Source: Pseudarthrobacter sp. C4D7 (GTDB taxonomy: Bacteria; Actinomycetota; Actinomycetes; Actinomycetales; Micrococcaceae). From it: a stretch of DNA of 64,000 nt. The number at the start of each line of letters is the position of its first letter. Position 1 is the stretch's first letter. Made by a program: the position numbers and the translations under genes. Shown piece by piece: positions 34,718-45,113 of this stretch. The notes below the pieces were generated by a model that did no database searches, was not told the DNA's origin, and saw nothing but the letters and a program-made list of their open reading frames with translations. The stretch covers positions 32,491-96,490 of the forward strand of contig NZ_JABFMW010000014.1 of the NCBI RefSeq assembly GCF_013359725.1. The letters are read 5' to 3'.

Positions 34718-36276
34718 CCGTTTCCCCCCGCCTGGCCAACCTCGTCTCCTGGGACTCCGACTGGGCCGGCCTGCGCGTGGCCGTGACCGGCATAGGCGTC
34801 TCCGGTTTCGCCGCCGCGGACACCCTGATTGAGCTGGGCGCCCGCGTGGTGGTGGTTGATGCCGCCACCAGTGAAACTGCGCGCGCACATGCCGACACCC
34901 TGAAAATCGTCGGTGCCGCCGACGTACTCCTGGGCCCAGACGCGGTCACCCACCTTCCGCGGATCGACGGCGAACTTCCGGAACTCATCGTGACCTCGCC
35001 CGGGTGGCGGCCGGACCAAGCCCTGCTGGCCGCCGCGGCAAGGGCGCACATCCCGGTGTGGGGCGACGTCGAACTCGCCTGGCGCGTCCGGATCAGGGAA
35101 GGCCGCAAGACCGCCGACTGGCTGGCCATCACCGGGACCAACGGTAAAACCACCACCGTGGGCCTGACGGAATCGATGCTGCGGGCAGCGGGGCTCAAGG
35201 CAATCGCCGTCGGCAACGTGGGCACCCCTATCCTCGATGCCCTCCGTGACCCCGTGGAATACGACGTCTTCGCGGTGGAACTTTCCAGCTTCCAGCTGCA
35301 CTGGTCCGAGTCGGTCTCACCGGTGGCCAGCGTGTGCCTCAACGTGGCCGAAGACCACGTCGACTGGCACGGCTCCTACGATTCCTACCTGGCGGACAAG
35401 GCGAAGGTCTACGAACGGACCCAAAAAGCCTGCATCTACAACGCCGAGCAAGTGGAAACCGAACGCATGGTGGAAAACGCCGACGTCGTAGAGGGCTGCC
35501 GTGCCGTGGCCTTCACCACCCTGACCCCGGCCATCAGCATGCTGGGAGTGGTGGAAGGGCTGCTGGTGGACCGGGCGTTCATCGACGAACGCAGGAACAG
35601 CGCCGCTGAGCTTGCCTCAATGGCGGACCTGGGACCCCTGGCCCCCCGCCACATGGTGGCCAACGCCCTCGCGGCCGCCGGTCTGGTGCGCGCCTACGGG
35701 GTGGAAGCGAAGGCCGTACGCCAGGGCATCCTCGATTACGAGCCCGGCGACCACCGCATCCAACCCGTTGCCCGCATGAACGGTGTGCTGTGGGTCAATG
35801 ACTCCAAAGCCACCAACCCCCACGCCGCGTCGGCCTCCCTGTCGGCCTTCAGCAACGTGGTTTGGATCGCCGGTGGACTGTCAAAGGGCGTCAGCTACGA
35901 CGACCTGGTGAGCAAGCACGCGGCACGGCTCAAGGCCGTTGTCCTGATCGGAACGGACACCGCCCACCTCCGGGAAGCCCTCCAGCGACACGCGCCGGAT
36001 GTCCCGGTGATCGAAGCGGGGGCAGGTGACACTGAAGGAGTGGAGACTGCTTCGGCGCCCGGCGGCAGCACTGCCGGAAGCCCGGGCCACGGGCAGCAGG
36101 TGATGTCCTGGGCCGTTGAGTCGGCCGCCCGGCTCGCCGAATCCGGCGATACCGTGCTCATGGCTCCGGCCGCAGCTTCCATGGATCAGTTCTCTTCCTA
36201 CGCTCACCGTGGTGGTACTTTTATCGACGCTGTCCGCGAGCTGGTGGAAGGGCAGGCCCAGACCGGCGAGGAGTAA
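34714..36276 (+). CDS. murD: UDP-MurNAc-L-alanine:D-glutamate ligase
   Basis: A 520-residue Mur ligase adding D-glutamate. The Rossmann-like N-terminus is [20 protein letters not shown] site [55 protein letters not shown]; and [20 protein letters not shown] near the end. The protein is larger than many MurD because an insertion rich in Gly, Ser and Thr ([19 protein letters not shown]) interrupts the C-terminal domain. GTG 34714 overlaps the mraY stop (GTGA); an ATG five codons earlier is possible. Confidence 0.95.
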   Translation: MTVSPRLANLVSWDSDWAGLRVAVTGIGVSGFAAADTLIELGARVVVVDAATSETARAHADTLKIVGAADVLLGPDAVTHLPRIDGELPELIVTSPGWRPDQALLAAAARAHIPVWGDVELAWRVRIREGRKTADWLAITGTNGKTTTVGLTESMLRAAGLKAIAVGNVGTPILDALRDPVEYDVFAVELSSFQLHWSESVSPVASVCLNVAEDHVDWHGSYDSYLADKAKVYERTQKACIYNAEQVETERMVENADVVEGCRAVAFTTLTPAISMLGVVEGLLVDRAFIDERRNSAAELASMADLGPLAPRHMVANALAAAGLVRAYGVEAKAVRQGILDYEPGDHRIQPVARMNGVLWVNDSKATNPHAASASLSAFSNVVWIAGGLSKGVSYDDLVSKHAARLKAVVLIGTDTAHLREALQRHAPDVPVIEAGAGDTEGVETASAPGGSTAGSPGHGQQVMSWAVESAARLAESGDTVLMAPAAASMDQFSSYAHRGGTFIDAVRELVEGQAQTGEE

Positions 36277-36278
36277 CA

Positions 36279-37613
36279 ATGGTCAGCACGCCCACCCGGC
36301 AGCAGGGTGCCAGGCCCAAGGGAGGCGCACAGCGTTCCGGCTCCACCTCCGTCCGGCGTCCTGCCGGTGCCGGGAATAAACTGCGCACCTTGTACCGCCG
36401 GTTTTGGTCAGCGCTGGAGGGCACGGGAACATCCCGGAACGGCTCCACGTACTACCTCATCCTTGGTGCCACCCTGGCCCTGACGGTCATTGGCATCATG
36501 ATGGTCCTCTCCGCATCCAGCGTCGAATCGATCGCGGCCGGAAAGTCCCCTTACGGCGATGCCCTCAAGCAGGGCGTCTTTGCGGCCCTTGGCATCTTCA
36601 CCATGTTCGTGCTGTCCCGCATCAACGTGGTCTGGCTTAAACGGCTCGCGTGGCCTGCCATCGGCGTCGCCGTACTCCTCCTGGGACTGGTCCAGGTGGT
36701 CGGCGACGAGATCAACGGCAACCGGAACTGGATCGACCTGGGCGGCATCACCTTCCAGCCCTCGGAGGCAGCCAAACTGGCGCTGGCCCTTTGGCTGGCC
36801 ACCGTGCTGGCACGGAAAGGCAAACTGCTGGGCAAGTGGCAGCACGCCCTGATACCAGCCGTGCCCATGGCGGCGATCGTCATCGTGCTGATCCTGGTGG
36901 GCAACGACCTGGGTACTGCCATGATCATCATGATGATCATGGCAGCGGCCCTGTTCTTCGCCGGCGTTCCGCTCTACCTTTTCGGCATCGCCGGCATCAT
37001 TGCCGCCGCCGGAACCGCCGTTATGGCCGTCACGAGTTCGAACCGCATGTGCCGCATCACCTCGTGGTGGACCGGCCAGTCCTGTGCCGACGGCATTGAC
37101 GCCAACTACCAGGCCACCAACGGGATGTACGGCCTGGCATCCGGTGGCTGGCTGGGCGTGGGCCTGGGCCAGAGCCGGCAGAAGTACAGCTGGATCCCGG
37201 AAGCCCACAACGACTTCATCTTCGCCATCATCGGCGAGGAACTCGGCCTGGTGGGGACCGTCGTCGTCCTGGTCCTCTTCGCGATCCTCGGCGCTGCGAT
37301 CTACCGCGTGGTGGTGGCGCAGGAGGATATGTTCCACCGGGTCCTGGCGGGCACCATCATGGTCTGGCTGCTGGGCCAGGCGACCGTGAACATGTCCGTG
37401 GTCACAGGCCTCATGCCCGTCATCGGCGTTCCGCTTCCCTTTATCTCCTACGGTGGCTCGGCACTCCTGATGTCACTGTGCGCTGTGGGTGTGGTCCTTT
37501 CCCTGGCGCGGGAACAGATGGCTCCCGCCATCCGCCCCAAGCGGATGCTGAAGTTCAAGCCCCGGACGGGGCGGGACAAGAACCAACCAAAGACTTCCAG
37601 AAAGCGTGCATAA
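36279..37613 (+). CDS. ftsW: Septal peptidoglycan glycosyltransferase FtsW
   Basis: A 444-residue SEDS-family polymerase with about ten membrane helices and a long cytoplasmic N-terminus (about 55 residues, basic) and C-terminus (KPRTGRDKNQPKTSRKRA). Signatures: NWIDLGGITFQPSE and PFISYGGSALL. The catalytic Asp is in AHNDFIFAIIGEE (Asp312). The large outer loop holds Cys258 and Cys269. It follows murD by two bases. Together with FtsI it makes septal glycan. Confidence 0.95.
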   Translation: MVSTPTRQQGARPKGGAQRSGSTSVRRPAGAGNKLRTLYRRFWSALEGTGTSRNGSTYYLILGATLALTVIGIMMVLSASSVESIAAGKSPYGDALKQGVFAALGIFTMFVLSRINVVWLKRLAWPAIGVAVLLLGLVQVVGDEINGNRNWIDLGGITFQPSEAAKLALALWLATVLARKGKLLGKWQHALIPAVPMAAIVIVLILVGNDLGTAMIIMMIMAAALFFAGVPLYLFGIAGIIAAAGTAVMAVTSSNRMCRITSWWTGQSCADGIDANYQATNGMYGLASGGWLGVGLGQSRQKYSWIPEAHNDFIFAIIGEELGLVGTVVVLVLFAILGAAIYRVVVAQEDMFHRVLAGTIMVWLLGQATVNMSVVTGLMPVIGVPLPFISYGGSALLMSLCAVGVVLSLAREQMAPAIRPKRMLKFKPRTGRDKNQPKTSRKRA

Positions 37614-37619
37614 CCCCAG

Positions 37620-38720
37620 ATGAATCCGACACGACCTTCCATCGTCCTGGCCGGTGGCGGAACAGCCGGCCACATCAGCCCGTTGCTCGCCATCGCCGCC
37701 GCCCTGCGCAGCCAGGCCCCGCACGCTTCGATCCTGGCCGTGGGTACGCCGTCGGGAATGGAAACCCGCCTGGTGCCGGCCGCCGGCGTCCAGCTGGCCA
37801 CGATCGACCGGGTGCCCTTTCCCCGCAAGCCGTCCGCGGACCTGCTCCGCCTTCCGGCAAAGCTGGCCGGCGCCGTCCGCCAGGCCGGCGCCATCCTGGA
37901 CCAGGCGCAGGCAGATGTCCTGGTGGGTGTAGGCGGGTATGTCTGCACCCCCATGTACCTCGCGGCGCGGAAGCGCGGCATACCGGTGGTGATCCATGAA
38001 GCCAACGCCCGGCCGGGACTGGCAAACCGCGTGGGTGCGCTCCTGAAGGGCCGCGTGGCCGTGGCTTTCGAGGGCACACCCCTTCGCCACGCGCTGCACG
38101 TAGGCATGCCCATGCGCAAGGAAATTTCCGGCCTGGACCGGAAGAGTGCCCGCACCGCCGCCCGGGAAGCCCTGGGACTGGACGCCCACCAGCCGACCCT
38201 CATCGTCACCGGCGGGTCCTCCGGAGCGCAAAGCATCAACCGGACAGTCGCGGACTCCGTAGCCCTGCTGGCGGAAGCGGGCATCCAGACCGTCCACGTC
38301 ACCGGACGCGGAAAGACCGTCCTGGACGCGTCCGGCCAGCCCCTCGCAGCCGAGGGATACCGCCAGGTGGAGTACATCGACGGGATGGAACGTGCCTACG
38401 CTGCCGCCGACCTACTCCTGGCACGGTCCGGAGCCGCCACGGTGTGCGAAGTGGCAGCCGTCGGCGTCCCCGCCGTCCTGGTACCCCTGCCCATCGGCAA
38501 CGGGGAACAGGCGCTGAACGCGAAAGGCCTCGTGGCAGCCGGCGGTGCCCTCCTCGTCGCCGACCGTGACTTCACTCCCGAGTGGGTGGCGCGGGAACTG
38601 ATTCCGCTGATCACCGACAAAGCCCGCCTTGCCGCCATGGAGGCGAAGTCCTACCGGCTGGGCATCCGAAATGCCGACCAGCGCATGGCTGGCCTGATCC
38701 TGGAAGCGGTAACCGCATGA
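37620..38720 (+). CDS. murG: Lipid II synthase MurG
   Basis: A 366-residue GT28 glycosyltransferase attaching GlcNAc to lipid I. The N-terminal [15 protein letters not shown] glycine loop, [24 protein letters not shown], the nucleotide-binding [11 protein letters not shown] and [27 protein letters not shown] are all present. It begins six bases after ftsW and overlaps murC by four bases. Confidence 0.96.
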   Translation: MNPTRPSIVLAGGGTAGHISPLLAIAAALRSQAPHASILAVGTPSGMETRLVPAAGVQLATIDRVPFPRKPSADLLRLPAKLAGAVRQAGAILDQAQADVLVGVGGYVCTPMYLAARKRGIPVVIHEANARPGLANRVGALLKGRVAVAFEGTPLRHALHVGMPMRKEISGLDRKSARTAAREALGLDAHQPTLIVTGGSSGAQSINRTVADSVALLAEAGIQTVHVTGRGKTVLDASGQPLAAEGYRQVEYIDGMERAYAAADLLLARSGAATVCEVAAVGVPAVLVPLPIGNGEQALNAKGLVAAGGALLVADRDFTPEWVARELIPLITDKARLAAMEAKSYRLGIRNADQRMAGLILEAVTA

Positions 38721-40093
38721 GCGCCCACACCATCCCCAGCCTGGAGTCCCTTGGGAAGGTGCACTTCATTGGCATCGGGGGAGTAGGTATGTCCGCCGTT
38801 GCCCGCATCATGGTGGCCCGCGGAGTTCCCGTCAGCGGTTCCGACGCCAAGGACCTGCCCGTCATGGCAGATCTCGCCGCTGCCGGTGCCCGGATAGCGG
38901 TTGGCTATGCAGCCGGCAACCTGGGGGACGCGCAGACCGTAGTGGCCGGATCGGCAATCCGCGACGACAACCCCGAACTCGCGGCCGCGCGCCAAGCGGG
39001 CTTGCCCGTGCTGCACCGGTCCCAGGCGCTGGCAGCCACCATGGGCGGGGACACCGTGGTCACGGTGGCCGGAACGCACGGAAAGTCGACCACCACGTCC
39101 ATGGTCACCGTGCTGCTGCAGGCCGCAGGCCTGGACCCATCGTTTGCGGTCGGTGCCAACATCCCCGCGCTTGGCGTGAACGCCGCGCACGGCACGTCGG
39201 GAATCTTCGTGGCTGAAGCCGACGAATCCGATGGTTCCTTCCTCAACTACCGGCCCCGCATCGCCGTCGTCACCAACGTTGAGCCGGACCACCTTGACTA
39301 CTACGGCACAGCCGAGGCCGTGTACGAGTCCTTCGACCGTTTCACGGCGTTGCTGCCCGCCGACGGGCTCCTGGTGGCCTGCGCGGACGACGCCGGGGCA
39401 CTGGCCCTGGCAGAACGCACCCGGTCCCGGGGCAACACCCGGGTGGTCCTTTACGGCACCAGCGCGGCGGCGGACGTGAGGCTGCACGACGACGGCCCGG
39501 GCCACGTCGCTGTTTCGGCAGGCAGCGCCCGGTTCAGTCTGTCGCTGCAGGTTCCCGGCCGGCACAACGCGCTGAATGCCGCTGCCGCTTTTGCCGTGGC
39601 CCTTGAACTTGGCGTTGACCCGGAAGCGGCGGCCGCGGGGCTGGCCCACTTCGCCGGCGCATCGCGGCGCTTCGAACTGAAGGGTTCGGTGCGGGGAGTG
39701 CGTGTCTACGACGACTACGCCCACCATCCAACAGAGGTCCGTGCTGCCTTGACTGCGGCCCGTTCGGTAGCCGGCGGCCACAAGGTCCATGTGCTGTTCC
39801 AGCCGCACCTGTTCTCGCGCACCCGTGAGTTCGCCGCAGAGTTCGCCGGCGCCCTGAACCTGGCAGACACCGCACTGGTCCTGGATATCTATCCCGCCCG
39901 GGAGGATCCCATTCCCGGGGTTACCAGCCAGCTCATCGCGGACCACCTCACCGGCAGCGGCCGCCTGGTCAACCCCGATGACGCCGCTGAAACCCTGGCG
40001 AAGGCCGCTGCGGACGGAGATGTGGTCCTCACGGTCGGCGCCGGTGACGTCACGGCCTTCGGCCCGCGGATCGTCGAGGCGCTCCGTGCCTAG
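38717..40093 (+). CDS. murC: UDP-MurNAc:L-alanine ligase
   Basis: A 458-residue Mur ligase, first of the amino-acid ligases. [15 protein letters not shown] at the N-terminus, ATP site [46 protein letters not shown] and [10 protein letters not shown] are the family marks. The ATG overlaps the TGA of murG; the open frame continues upstream to 38582 only because of this overlap. The C-terminal end overlaps ftsQ by eight bases. Confidence 0.96.
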   Translation: MSAHTIPSLESLGKVHFIGIGGVGMSAVARIMVARGVPVSGSDAKDLPVMADLAAAGARIAVGYAAGNLGDAQTVVAGSAIRDDNPELAAARQAGLPVLHRSQALAATMGGDTVVTVAGTHGKSTTTSMVTVLLQAAGLDPSFAVGANIPALGVNAAHGTSGIFVAEADESDGSFLNYRPRIAVVTNVEPDHLDYYGTAEAVYESFDRFTALLPADGLLVACADDAGALALAERTRSRGNTRVVLYGTSAAADVRLHDDGPGHVAVSAGSARFSLSLQVPGRHNALNAAAAFAVALELGVDPEAAAAGLAHFAGASRRFELKGSVRGVRVYDDYAHHPTEVRAALTAARSVAGGHKVHVLFQPHLFSRTREFAAEFAGALNLADTALVLDIYPAREDPIPGVTSQLIADHLTGSGRLVNPDDAAETLAKAAADGDVVLTVGAGDVTAFGPRIVEALRA

Positions 40094-41012
40094 CTCCCGC
40101 CGCCCCACCTACGCCCCGCCCAAACGGAACAGCCCCCCGGCCGCGTCCTCCTCGAAGGCCCCCGAGCCAGAGCCGCGCCCGTCCGGGACGCCGGACGGCG
40201 ACGCCCGTCCGGACGTGATCACGGCATCACGCAGCCTCCCGGACCAGGCGGGGGCCTACAAACCGGCGAAGGGGGAGGAGCGGCCCGGGGCGACGGTGCT
40301 GGCATTCCCTGAGCCCAAAGGCCGCCGCCGCCGGAAGCATATCCTGGCCGCCCTGGGAACAGTCGTGGCGCTGGTGGTTGGGCTGCTGGTGGCAGCCATC
40401 TATTCGCCGGTCCTCGCCCTGCAGACCGTCGCCGTCACGGGTACCCATTACGTGACGCCCGCCCAGGTTCAGTCCGCACTGGAACCGCTTCGGGGCAAGC
40501 CGCTGCCCCAAATCAGCGACGACGAGGTACGGGGCCTGCTCGGCCCCCTGGTGCAGGTCAAGTCCGTTTCCGTGGAGGCGCACCCACCGTCCACGCTGGC
40601 CGTTGCCGTGCACGAGCGGGTTCCCGTGGCCCTGATCAAGCAGGGGGAGCAGTACCAGTTGGTGGACGTGGACGGTGTCCAGTTGGCCACCACTGATGAT
40701 CCTGCAACGGCGTCGCTGCCGGTCATCGACGGCGGCGCCGGCGCGATCGGCCAGGATCTCTTCCGGGCCACGGCTGCGGTCCTGGCCGCCCTGCCTGCCG
40801 ACGTCCTGGCGAAGCTGTCCAACGCGTCAGCACAGTCCGTTGACGCCGTGGAACTCAAGCTCGTCGACGGCCAGACGATCGTCTGGGGCAACGCCTCGGA
40901 GAAGGAACTCAAGGCCAAGGTCCTGGCTGCACTGCTCAAGGCACCGGTGGATCCGAAGAACCCGGTCAAGGTCTACGATGTCAGTGTGCCCCGGCACCCC
41001 GTGACGCGCTAA
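40086..41012 (+). CDS. ftsQ: Cell division protein FtsQ
   Basis: A 308-residue bitopic protein. The cytoplasmic N-terminus (about 1-80) is Pro/Arg-rich, and one membrane helix (ILAALGTVVALVVGLLVAAIY) lies at about 85-105. The outer POTRA domain begins LALQTVAVTGTHYVTPAQVQSAL, and a beta domain follows with VPVALIKQGEQYQLVDVDGV. FtsQ is the scaffold of the FtsQLB complex. The GTG at 40086 overlaps murC. It is followed by 188 bases of regulatory DNA before ftsZ. Confidence 0.9.
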   Translation: MPSSRRPTYAPPKRNSPPAASSSKAPEPEPRPSGTPDGDARPDVITASRSLPDQAGAYKPAKGEERPGATVLAFPEPKGRRRRKHILAALGTVVALVVGLLVAAIYSPVLALQTVAVTGTHYVTPAQVQSALEPLRGKPLPQISDDEVRGLLGPLVQVKSVSVEAHPPSTLAVAVHERVPVALIKQGEQYQLVDVDGVQLATTDDPATASLPVIDGGAGAIGQDLFRATAAVLAALPADVLAKLSNASAQSVDAVELKLVDGQTIVWGNASEKELKAKVLAALLKAPVDPKNPVKVYDVSVPRHPVTR

Positions 41013-41101
41013 GCGCTTTCTTTTCCCCGTATTAATCCGACACGCGGACCCGGTTATTGAATGTGTGTTCCAGAGGAAATACCGTCACAGACAAGAGTTA
41101 C

Positions 41102-41150
41102 TTGACATAACTCTAACCTTCAACTCGAAGGTTAGGGTTGAAAGTTTCAA
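41102..41150 (+). promoter_or_regulatory. ftsZ upstream control region with two palindromes
   Basis: TTGACA (41102-41107) is followed by two inverted repeats: CTAACCTTC (41113-41121) with GAAGGTTAG (41127-41135), and TTGAAA-G-TTTCAA (41138-41150). GTTAGGGTTGAA (41131-41142) joins the two and matches DNA before merR. No good -10 at normal spacing after TTGACA is found, which is the kind of promoter that needs an activator. Confidence 0.65.
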
Positions 41151-41200
41151 GCTCACCAATCAGTTTTTACGCAATAAGACACGAACAAGGGACCCGTAAC

Positions 41201-42454
41201 GTGGCAGCTCCGCAGAATTACTTGGCCGTCATCAAAGTCGTCGGCATCGGCGGCGGTGGCGTGAACGCAGTCAACCGCATGATCGAGGTCGGCCTCAGGG
41301 GTGTTGAGTTCATCGCCATCAACACCGACGCCCAGGCACTGCTCATGAGTGACGCCGACGTGAAGCTCGACGTAGGACGCGAGCTGACCCGTGGCCTGGG
41401 CGCCGGCGCCAACCCGGAGGTGGGCAAGCAGGCCGCCGAGGACCACGCCGACGAGATCGAGGAAGTCCTCCGCGGCGCCGACATGGTCTTCGTCACCGCA
41501 GGTGAAGGTGGCGGCACAGGCACCGGCGGCGCGCCCGTCGTCGCACGGATCGCACGTTCGCTGGGCGCACTGACCATTGGTGTGGTCACCCGCCCGTTCA
41601 CTTTCGAAGGACGCCGCCGCGCCGGTTCCGCCGAAGCCGGCATCGACGCCCTGCGCGACGAGGTGGACACCCTCATCGTCATCCCCAATGACCGGCTGCT
41701 GTCCATCAGCGACCGCAACGTATCCGTCCTGGACGCGTTCCGCTCCGCCGACCAGGTCCTCCTGTCCGGCGTCCAGGGCATCACCGACCTCATCACCACC
41801 CCCGGCCTGATCAACCTTGACTTCGCAGACGTGAAGTCCGTCATGCAGGGTGCAGGCTCCGCCCTCATGGGCATCGGCTCCGCCCGCGGTGAAGACCGTG
41901 CCGTCAAGGCCGCCGAACTGGCCATTGCCTCGCCGCTGCTGGAAGCATCCATCGACGGTGCCCACGGCGTACTGCTGTCCATCCAGGGCGGCTCGGACCT
42001 CGGCCTGTTCGAGATCAACGAGGCCGCCCGCCTGGTCCAGGAAGTGGCACACCCCGAGGCAAACATCATCTTCGGCGCCGTCATCGACGATGCCCTCGGT
42101 GATGAAGCACGCGTCACCGTGATCGCTGCTGGCTTCGACGACGTCAAGGCCACCTCGCCCTCCATGGACCAGTCCCAGCCGCAGACCGCACCCCAGCGCC
42201 CGGCCGCCCCCGCAGCTGCTCCCGCCTCGGCGCACCAGCAGGGCGGAAGCCACCAGGGCAACGGAAACCACCAGCAGAACGTCCAGCCCATCCACGCCGG
42301 GGTCGGCGCGGCCGGGCTCAGCAATTGGGGTCAGCAGCGTCCGCAGGCCGTTCCGGCTGACTCCGGCTTCGACGTCGACCTGCCGTCCGTTGTGGAGCCG
42401 GACCTGACCGGCAACCACCCGGATGACCTGGATGTTCCCGACTTCCTGAAGTAG
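41201..42454 (+). CDS. ftsZ: Cell division GTPase FtsZ
   Basis: A 417-residue tubulin homologue that forms the division ring. GTP-binding motifs: [14 protein letters not shown], the tubulin signature [15 protein letters not shown] (about 102-116), and [15 protein letters not shown]. The C-terminal linker (about 315-395) is Gln/Pro/Ala/His-rich and the tail ends [10 protein letters not shown], the peptide for SepF binding in actinobacteria. GTG 41201 is chosen with AAGGGA at 41187-41192; the longer frame to 41138 runs through the operator DNA. Confidence 0.98.
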   Translation: MAAPQNYLAVIKVVGIGGGGVNAVNRMIEVGLRGVEFIAINTDAQALLMSDADVKLDVGRELTRGLGAGANPEVGKQAAEDHADEIEEVLRGADMVFVTAGEGGGTGTGGAPVVARIARSLGALTIGVVTRPFTFEGRRRAGSAEAGIDALRDEVDTLIVIPNDRLLSISDRNVSVLDAFRSADQVLLSGVQGITDLITTPGLINLDFADVKSVMQGAGSALMGIGSARGEDRAVKAAELAIASPLLEASIDGAHGVLLSIQGGSDLGLFEINEAARLVQEVAHPEANIIFGAVIDDALGDEARVTVIAAGFDDVKATSPSMDQSQPQTAPQRPAAPAAAPASAHQQGGSHQGNGNHQQNVQPIHAGVGAAGLSNWGQQRPQAVPADSGFDVDLPSVVEPDLTGNHPDDLDVPDFLK

Positions 42455-42462
42455 GCGGCGGC

Positions 42463-43152
42463 TTGTTTCACTGGCGCGCCGACATCCTGCCCGGGGTGTC
42501 GGCCGCTTTTACCGATGCGGGTGCGGGAAACCTCGCCCTGCACGTCGGGGACGACCCCACTGCAGTCCGGTCCCGCCGTCGGCTGCTGGAGGAATCCATC
42601 GCCGTGGCGGCCGGCTCGCTGCACTTCATGAACCAGGTCCACGGCAACACCGTGGCCGTCATGGACGCACACTCACCTGCCCCTGAGGCCGATGCCATGG
42701 TGTCCCGCGGCGAGCCGCTGGCCGTCATGGTGGCAGACTGCATTCCCGTGCTGCTGGCGGGGGAGTCCGCCGACGGGCCGGTCCTGGCGGCGGTGCACGC
42801 CGGCCGGCCCGGGATCGCCAGCGGGGTGCTCCCCGCCGCCGTGCGAAGCATGGAATCCCTCGGCGCGTCGCGGATCCGGGCCTGGATGGGCCCGTCGATC
42901 TGCGGGTCGTGCTACGAAGTTCCCGCTGACCTGCGCGACGAAGTATCTGCCCTGGTTCCGGAAACGCGGAGCACCACCTCCTGGGGAACGCCGGCACTGG
43001 ACCTTCCTGCCGGCGCCCGTGCCCAGCTTGAGACCTCCGGCGTAGCGCTCGAGTATGCCGGCCCCTGCACGCTGGAAACAGAAACGCTCTACTCATACCG
43101 GCGGGACCACAACACGGGCCGCTTCGCAGGGCTGGTCTGGTGCCATGACTGA
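42463..43152 (+). CDS. pgeF: Peptidoglycan editing factor PgeF (laccase-domain, YfiH)
   Basis: A 229-residue member of the multicopper-oxidase-like DUF152 family. E. coli PgeF removes L-Ser wrongly placed at position 1 of the stem peptide. Metal and His residues: NQVHGNTV, VADCIPVLL, AAVHAGRPGI and GPSICGSCYEV. The start is TTG 42463, with a weak ribosome site (AGGCGG), nine bases after ftsZ. The stop overlaps the yggS ATG. Confidence 0.88.
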   Translation: MFHWRADILPGVSAAFTDAGAGNLALHVGDDPTAVRSRRRLLEESIAVAAGSLHFMNQVHGNTVAVMDAHSPAPEADAMVSRGEPLAVMVADCIPVLLAGESADGPVLAAVHAGRPGIASGVLPAAVRSMESLGASRIRAWMGPSICGSCYEVPADLRDEVSALVPETRSTTSWGTPALDLPAGARAQLETSGVALEYAGPCTLETETLYSYRRDHNTGRFAGLVWCHD

Positions 43153-43891
43153 GCAGCCGGACAACACGCCGGGGTCTGATCCCCGCAGCACAGAGCTCGC
43201 CGAACGCCTGGCCAAGGTGCGGAAACGGATCGCCGTGGCGGCGGAAAGCGCAGGCCGCGGTGACCACCCGCCGTCGCTGATCGTGGTTACCAAGTTCCAC
43301 CCGGCTGAGGACATCCGGCGCCTGGCCGTTCTCGGCATCACCGACGTCGGGGAGAACCGGGACCAAGAGGCTGCCGCCAAGGCACTTGAACTCGCCGATC
43401 TCAACCTGACGTGGCACTTCGTGGGCCAGCTGCAGACAAAGAAAGCCAAGTCCGTGGCACGCTACGCCGCCGCAGTCCACTCGGTGGACCGGCCACAGCT
43501 GGTGGATGCCTTGGCAAAATCGGTACGCAACGAGATGGAAGCCTCCGGGAGGTCCCGGTTGGACTGCTTCATCCAGGTCAGCCTTGAGGACGACGGCGGT
43601 ACGCACCGAGGCGGCGCAGCCCCCGGGGACGTGCCCATCCTGGCGGAACAGATTACAGGTACGGACAGCCTGAACCTCGCCGGCGTCATGGCCGTCGCGC
43701 CCTTGGGCGCGCCACCGGAACCGGCATTCGAAAAGCTCGCCGGAGTATCCGCCCGGCTCGCTGCGGCATACCCCGGCGCCACCGGCATTTCGGCGGGCAT
43801 GAGCCAGGATCTCGAGGCTGCCATCCGGTTCGGGGCGACACACCTGCGAATCGGTTCCGATATTCTCGGTTCCCGTCCCGCCGTGGGGTAG
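43145..43891 (+). CDS. yggS: PLP homeostasis protein (YggS/PROSC family)
   Basis: A 248-residue single-domain PLP-binding TIM barrel. LIVVTKFHPAEDIRRLA contains the lysine that forms the PLP aldimine (VVTK); GENRDQEAAAKAL, WHFVGQLQTKKAK, GISAGMSQDLEAAI and THLRIGSDILG are all family marks. The family keeps the free PLP pool balanced. ATG 43145 overlaps the pgeF stop. In actinobacteria this gene regularly lies between ftsZ and sepF. Confidence 0.94.
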   Translation: MTEQPDNTPGSDPRSTELAERLAKVRKRIAVAAESAGRGDHPPSLIVVTKFHPAEDIRRLAVLGITDVGENRDQEAAAKALELADLNLTWHFVGQLQTKKAKSVARYAAAVHSVDRPQLVDALAKSVRNEMEASGRSRLDCFIQVSLEDDGGTHRGGAAPGDVPILAEQITGTDSLNLAGVMAVAPLGAPPEPAFEKLAGVSARLAAAYPGATGISAGMSQDLEAAIRFGATHLRIGSDILGSRPAVG

Positions 43892-43981
43892 CGTCGGACC
43901 TGTTGGAAGTGATGGGCGGGGGACTCCAGTGCTGTCAAATCATTGGGCGGCCCGCTTACGGGACACGATTAGGAGTCGACC

Positions 43982-44512
43982 ATGGCCGGCGCTCTGCGCA
44001 AGACAATGATCTATCTTGGGCTCGCCGACGGCGATGAGCATTACGAGTCCGAGCAACAGACCACACATAAGGATGAGGACGAACCGATGGAAGTTGACCG
44101 CGAGGAACGCCGTGCTCCGGCACCGGTCCGCGAAGTCAGCCGCGAGGCGTCCTACGCCCCTGAAGAGGAATACCGCGCCCCTGTGACCCCGATTAAGCGC
44201 GCGGCCTCGAGCCGCGAAGAGAACACCGGACTTCGCCAGATCACCACCATCCACCCGCGCTCTTACAACGATGCCAAACTCATCGGTGAGAGCTTCCGGG
44301 ACGGCATTCCGGTGATCATGAACGTGACGGACATGGGTGAAGCAGACGCCAAGCGTCTTGTGGACTTCTCGGCAGGGCTCGTTTTTGGCCTGCGCGGGAG
44401 CATTGAACGGGTTACCAATAAGGTGTTCCTGCTCTCACCGTCGTACGTCGAAGTCATCGGTGACGACAAGAAGGCCAGCGATACGCAGGCCAGCTTCTTC
44501 AACCAGAGCTAG
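43982..44512 (+). CDS. sepF: Cell division protein SepF
   Basis: A 176-residue membrane anchor of the Z ring. The N-terminal amphipathic helix is [15 protein letters not shown]; an acidic linker (about 18-80) leads to the conserved domain at about 84-165 ([59 protein letters not shown]). SepF binds the FtsZ tail. TAGGAG lies five bases before the ATG. Confidence 0.96.
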   Translation: MAGALRKTMIYLGLADGDEHYESEQQTTHKDEDEPMEVDREERRAPAPVREVSREASYAPEEEYRAPVTPIKRAASSREENTGLRQITTIHPRSYNDAKLIGESFRDGIPVIMNVTDMGEADAKRLVDFSAGLVFGLRGSIERVTNKVFLLSPSYVEVIGDDKKASDTQASFFNQS

Positions 44513-44561
44513 GCGCAGCAGGCTGCGCCCGGATGCCAGGCAGGGACACCTGCCTGGCATC
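44512..44561 (+). terminator. Tandem hairpins after sepF
   Basis: GGCGCAGC (44512-44519) pairs with GCTGCGCC (44522-44529), and GATGCCAGGCAGG (44532-44544) with CCTGCCTGGCATC (44549-44561). There is no T-run, so these may attenuate rather than end transcription into yggT. Confidence 0.6.
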
Positions 44562-44650
44562 TGTGCTGAAATGGACAAGACACAACAGCAGTACGGCCAG
44601 CGGCCGGCACATGGGACCGGCTGCACGAACATGGAGATATGAAATAAGTC

Positions 44651-44938
44651 ATGGGAATTGTTTTCGGACTTGTCTATCTCGCCCTGCTGCTGTTTTTTGT
44701 GGCCCTCATCATCCGCCTTGTTTTTGACTGGGTGCAGATGTTTGCGAGGGAATGGCGCCCCCGGGGCGCAGCCCTGGTGGTGGCGCATGCCGTCTACTCA
44801 ATCACGGACCCGCCCCTCAAGGGCCTGCGGCGGCTTATTCCGCCCCTCAGGCTCGGTGGAGTCTCCCTGGACCTGGGCTTCCTGATCCTGTTCATCGGCG
44901 TCAGCATCGCAATGAACGTCACCAGGGGACTGGCCTGA
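44651..44938 (+). CDS. YggT family membrane protein
   Basis: A 95-residue protein with two hydrophobic segments, VFGLVYLALLLFFVALIIRLVFDWV (about 4-28) and LDLGFLILFIGVSIAMNV (about 74-92), and the family's DPPLKGLRRLIPPLRLGG between them. It sits between sepF and divIVA as in many actinobacteria. YggT proteins have been linked to osmotic stress tolerance and membrane assembly, but the role is unsettled. The GGAG before the ATG is distant. Confidence 0.9.
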   Translation: MGIVFGLVYLALLLFFVALIIRLVFDWVQMFAREWRPRGAALVVAHAVYSITDPPLKGLRRLIPPLRLGGVSLDLGFLILFIGVSIAMNVTRGLA

Positions 44939-45113
44939 TTTTTCCGCCAGGACCGGCAATGCAATGTGTTCCCTCCCGGAACAGCTACTGTAAAGCGAAG
45001 AAACCTCCTGTTTGACACCGCAGTGTTGAATTAGAGGAAGCAGACCAAATTTAGGTACCTTAGTTTTGACGGCCGGAAGGCCTACTGACTAACCAGACCA
45101 GTGAGGTGACCAG

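Noticed and set aside
41108..41138. A normal -10 box for the TTGACA before ftsZ
   Set aside because: No TAnnnT lies at 16-18 bp; TAGGGT at 41133 is 25 bp away, too far for a standard promoter.
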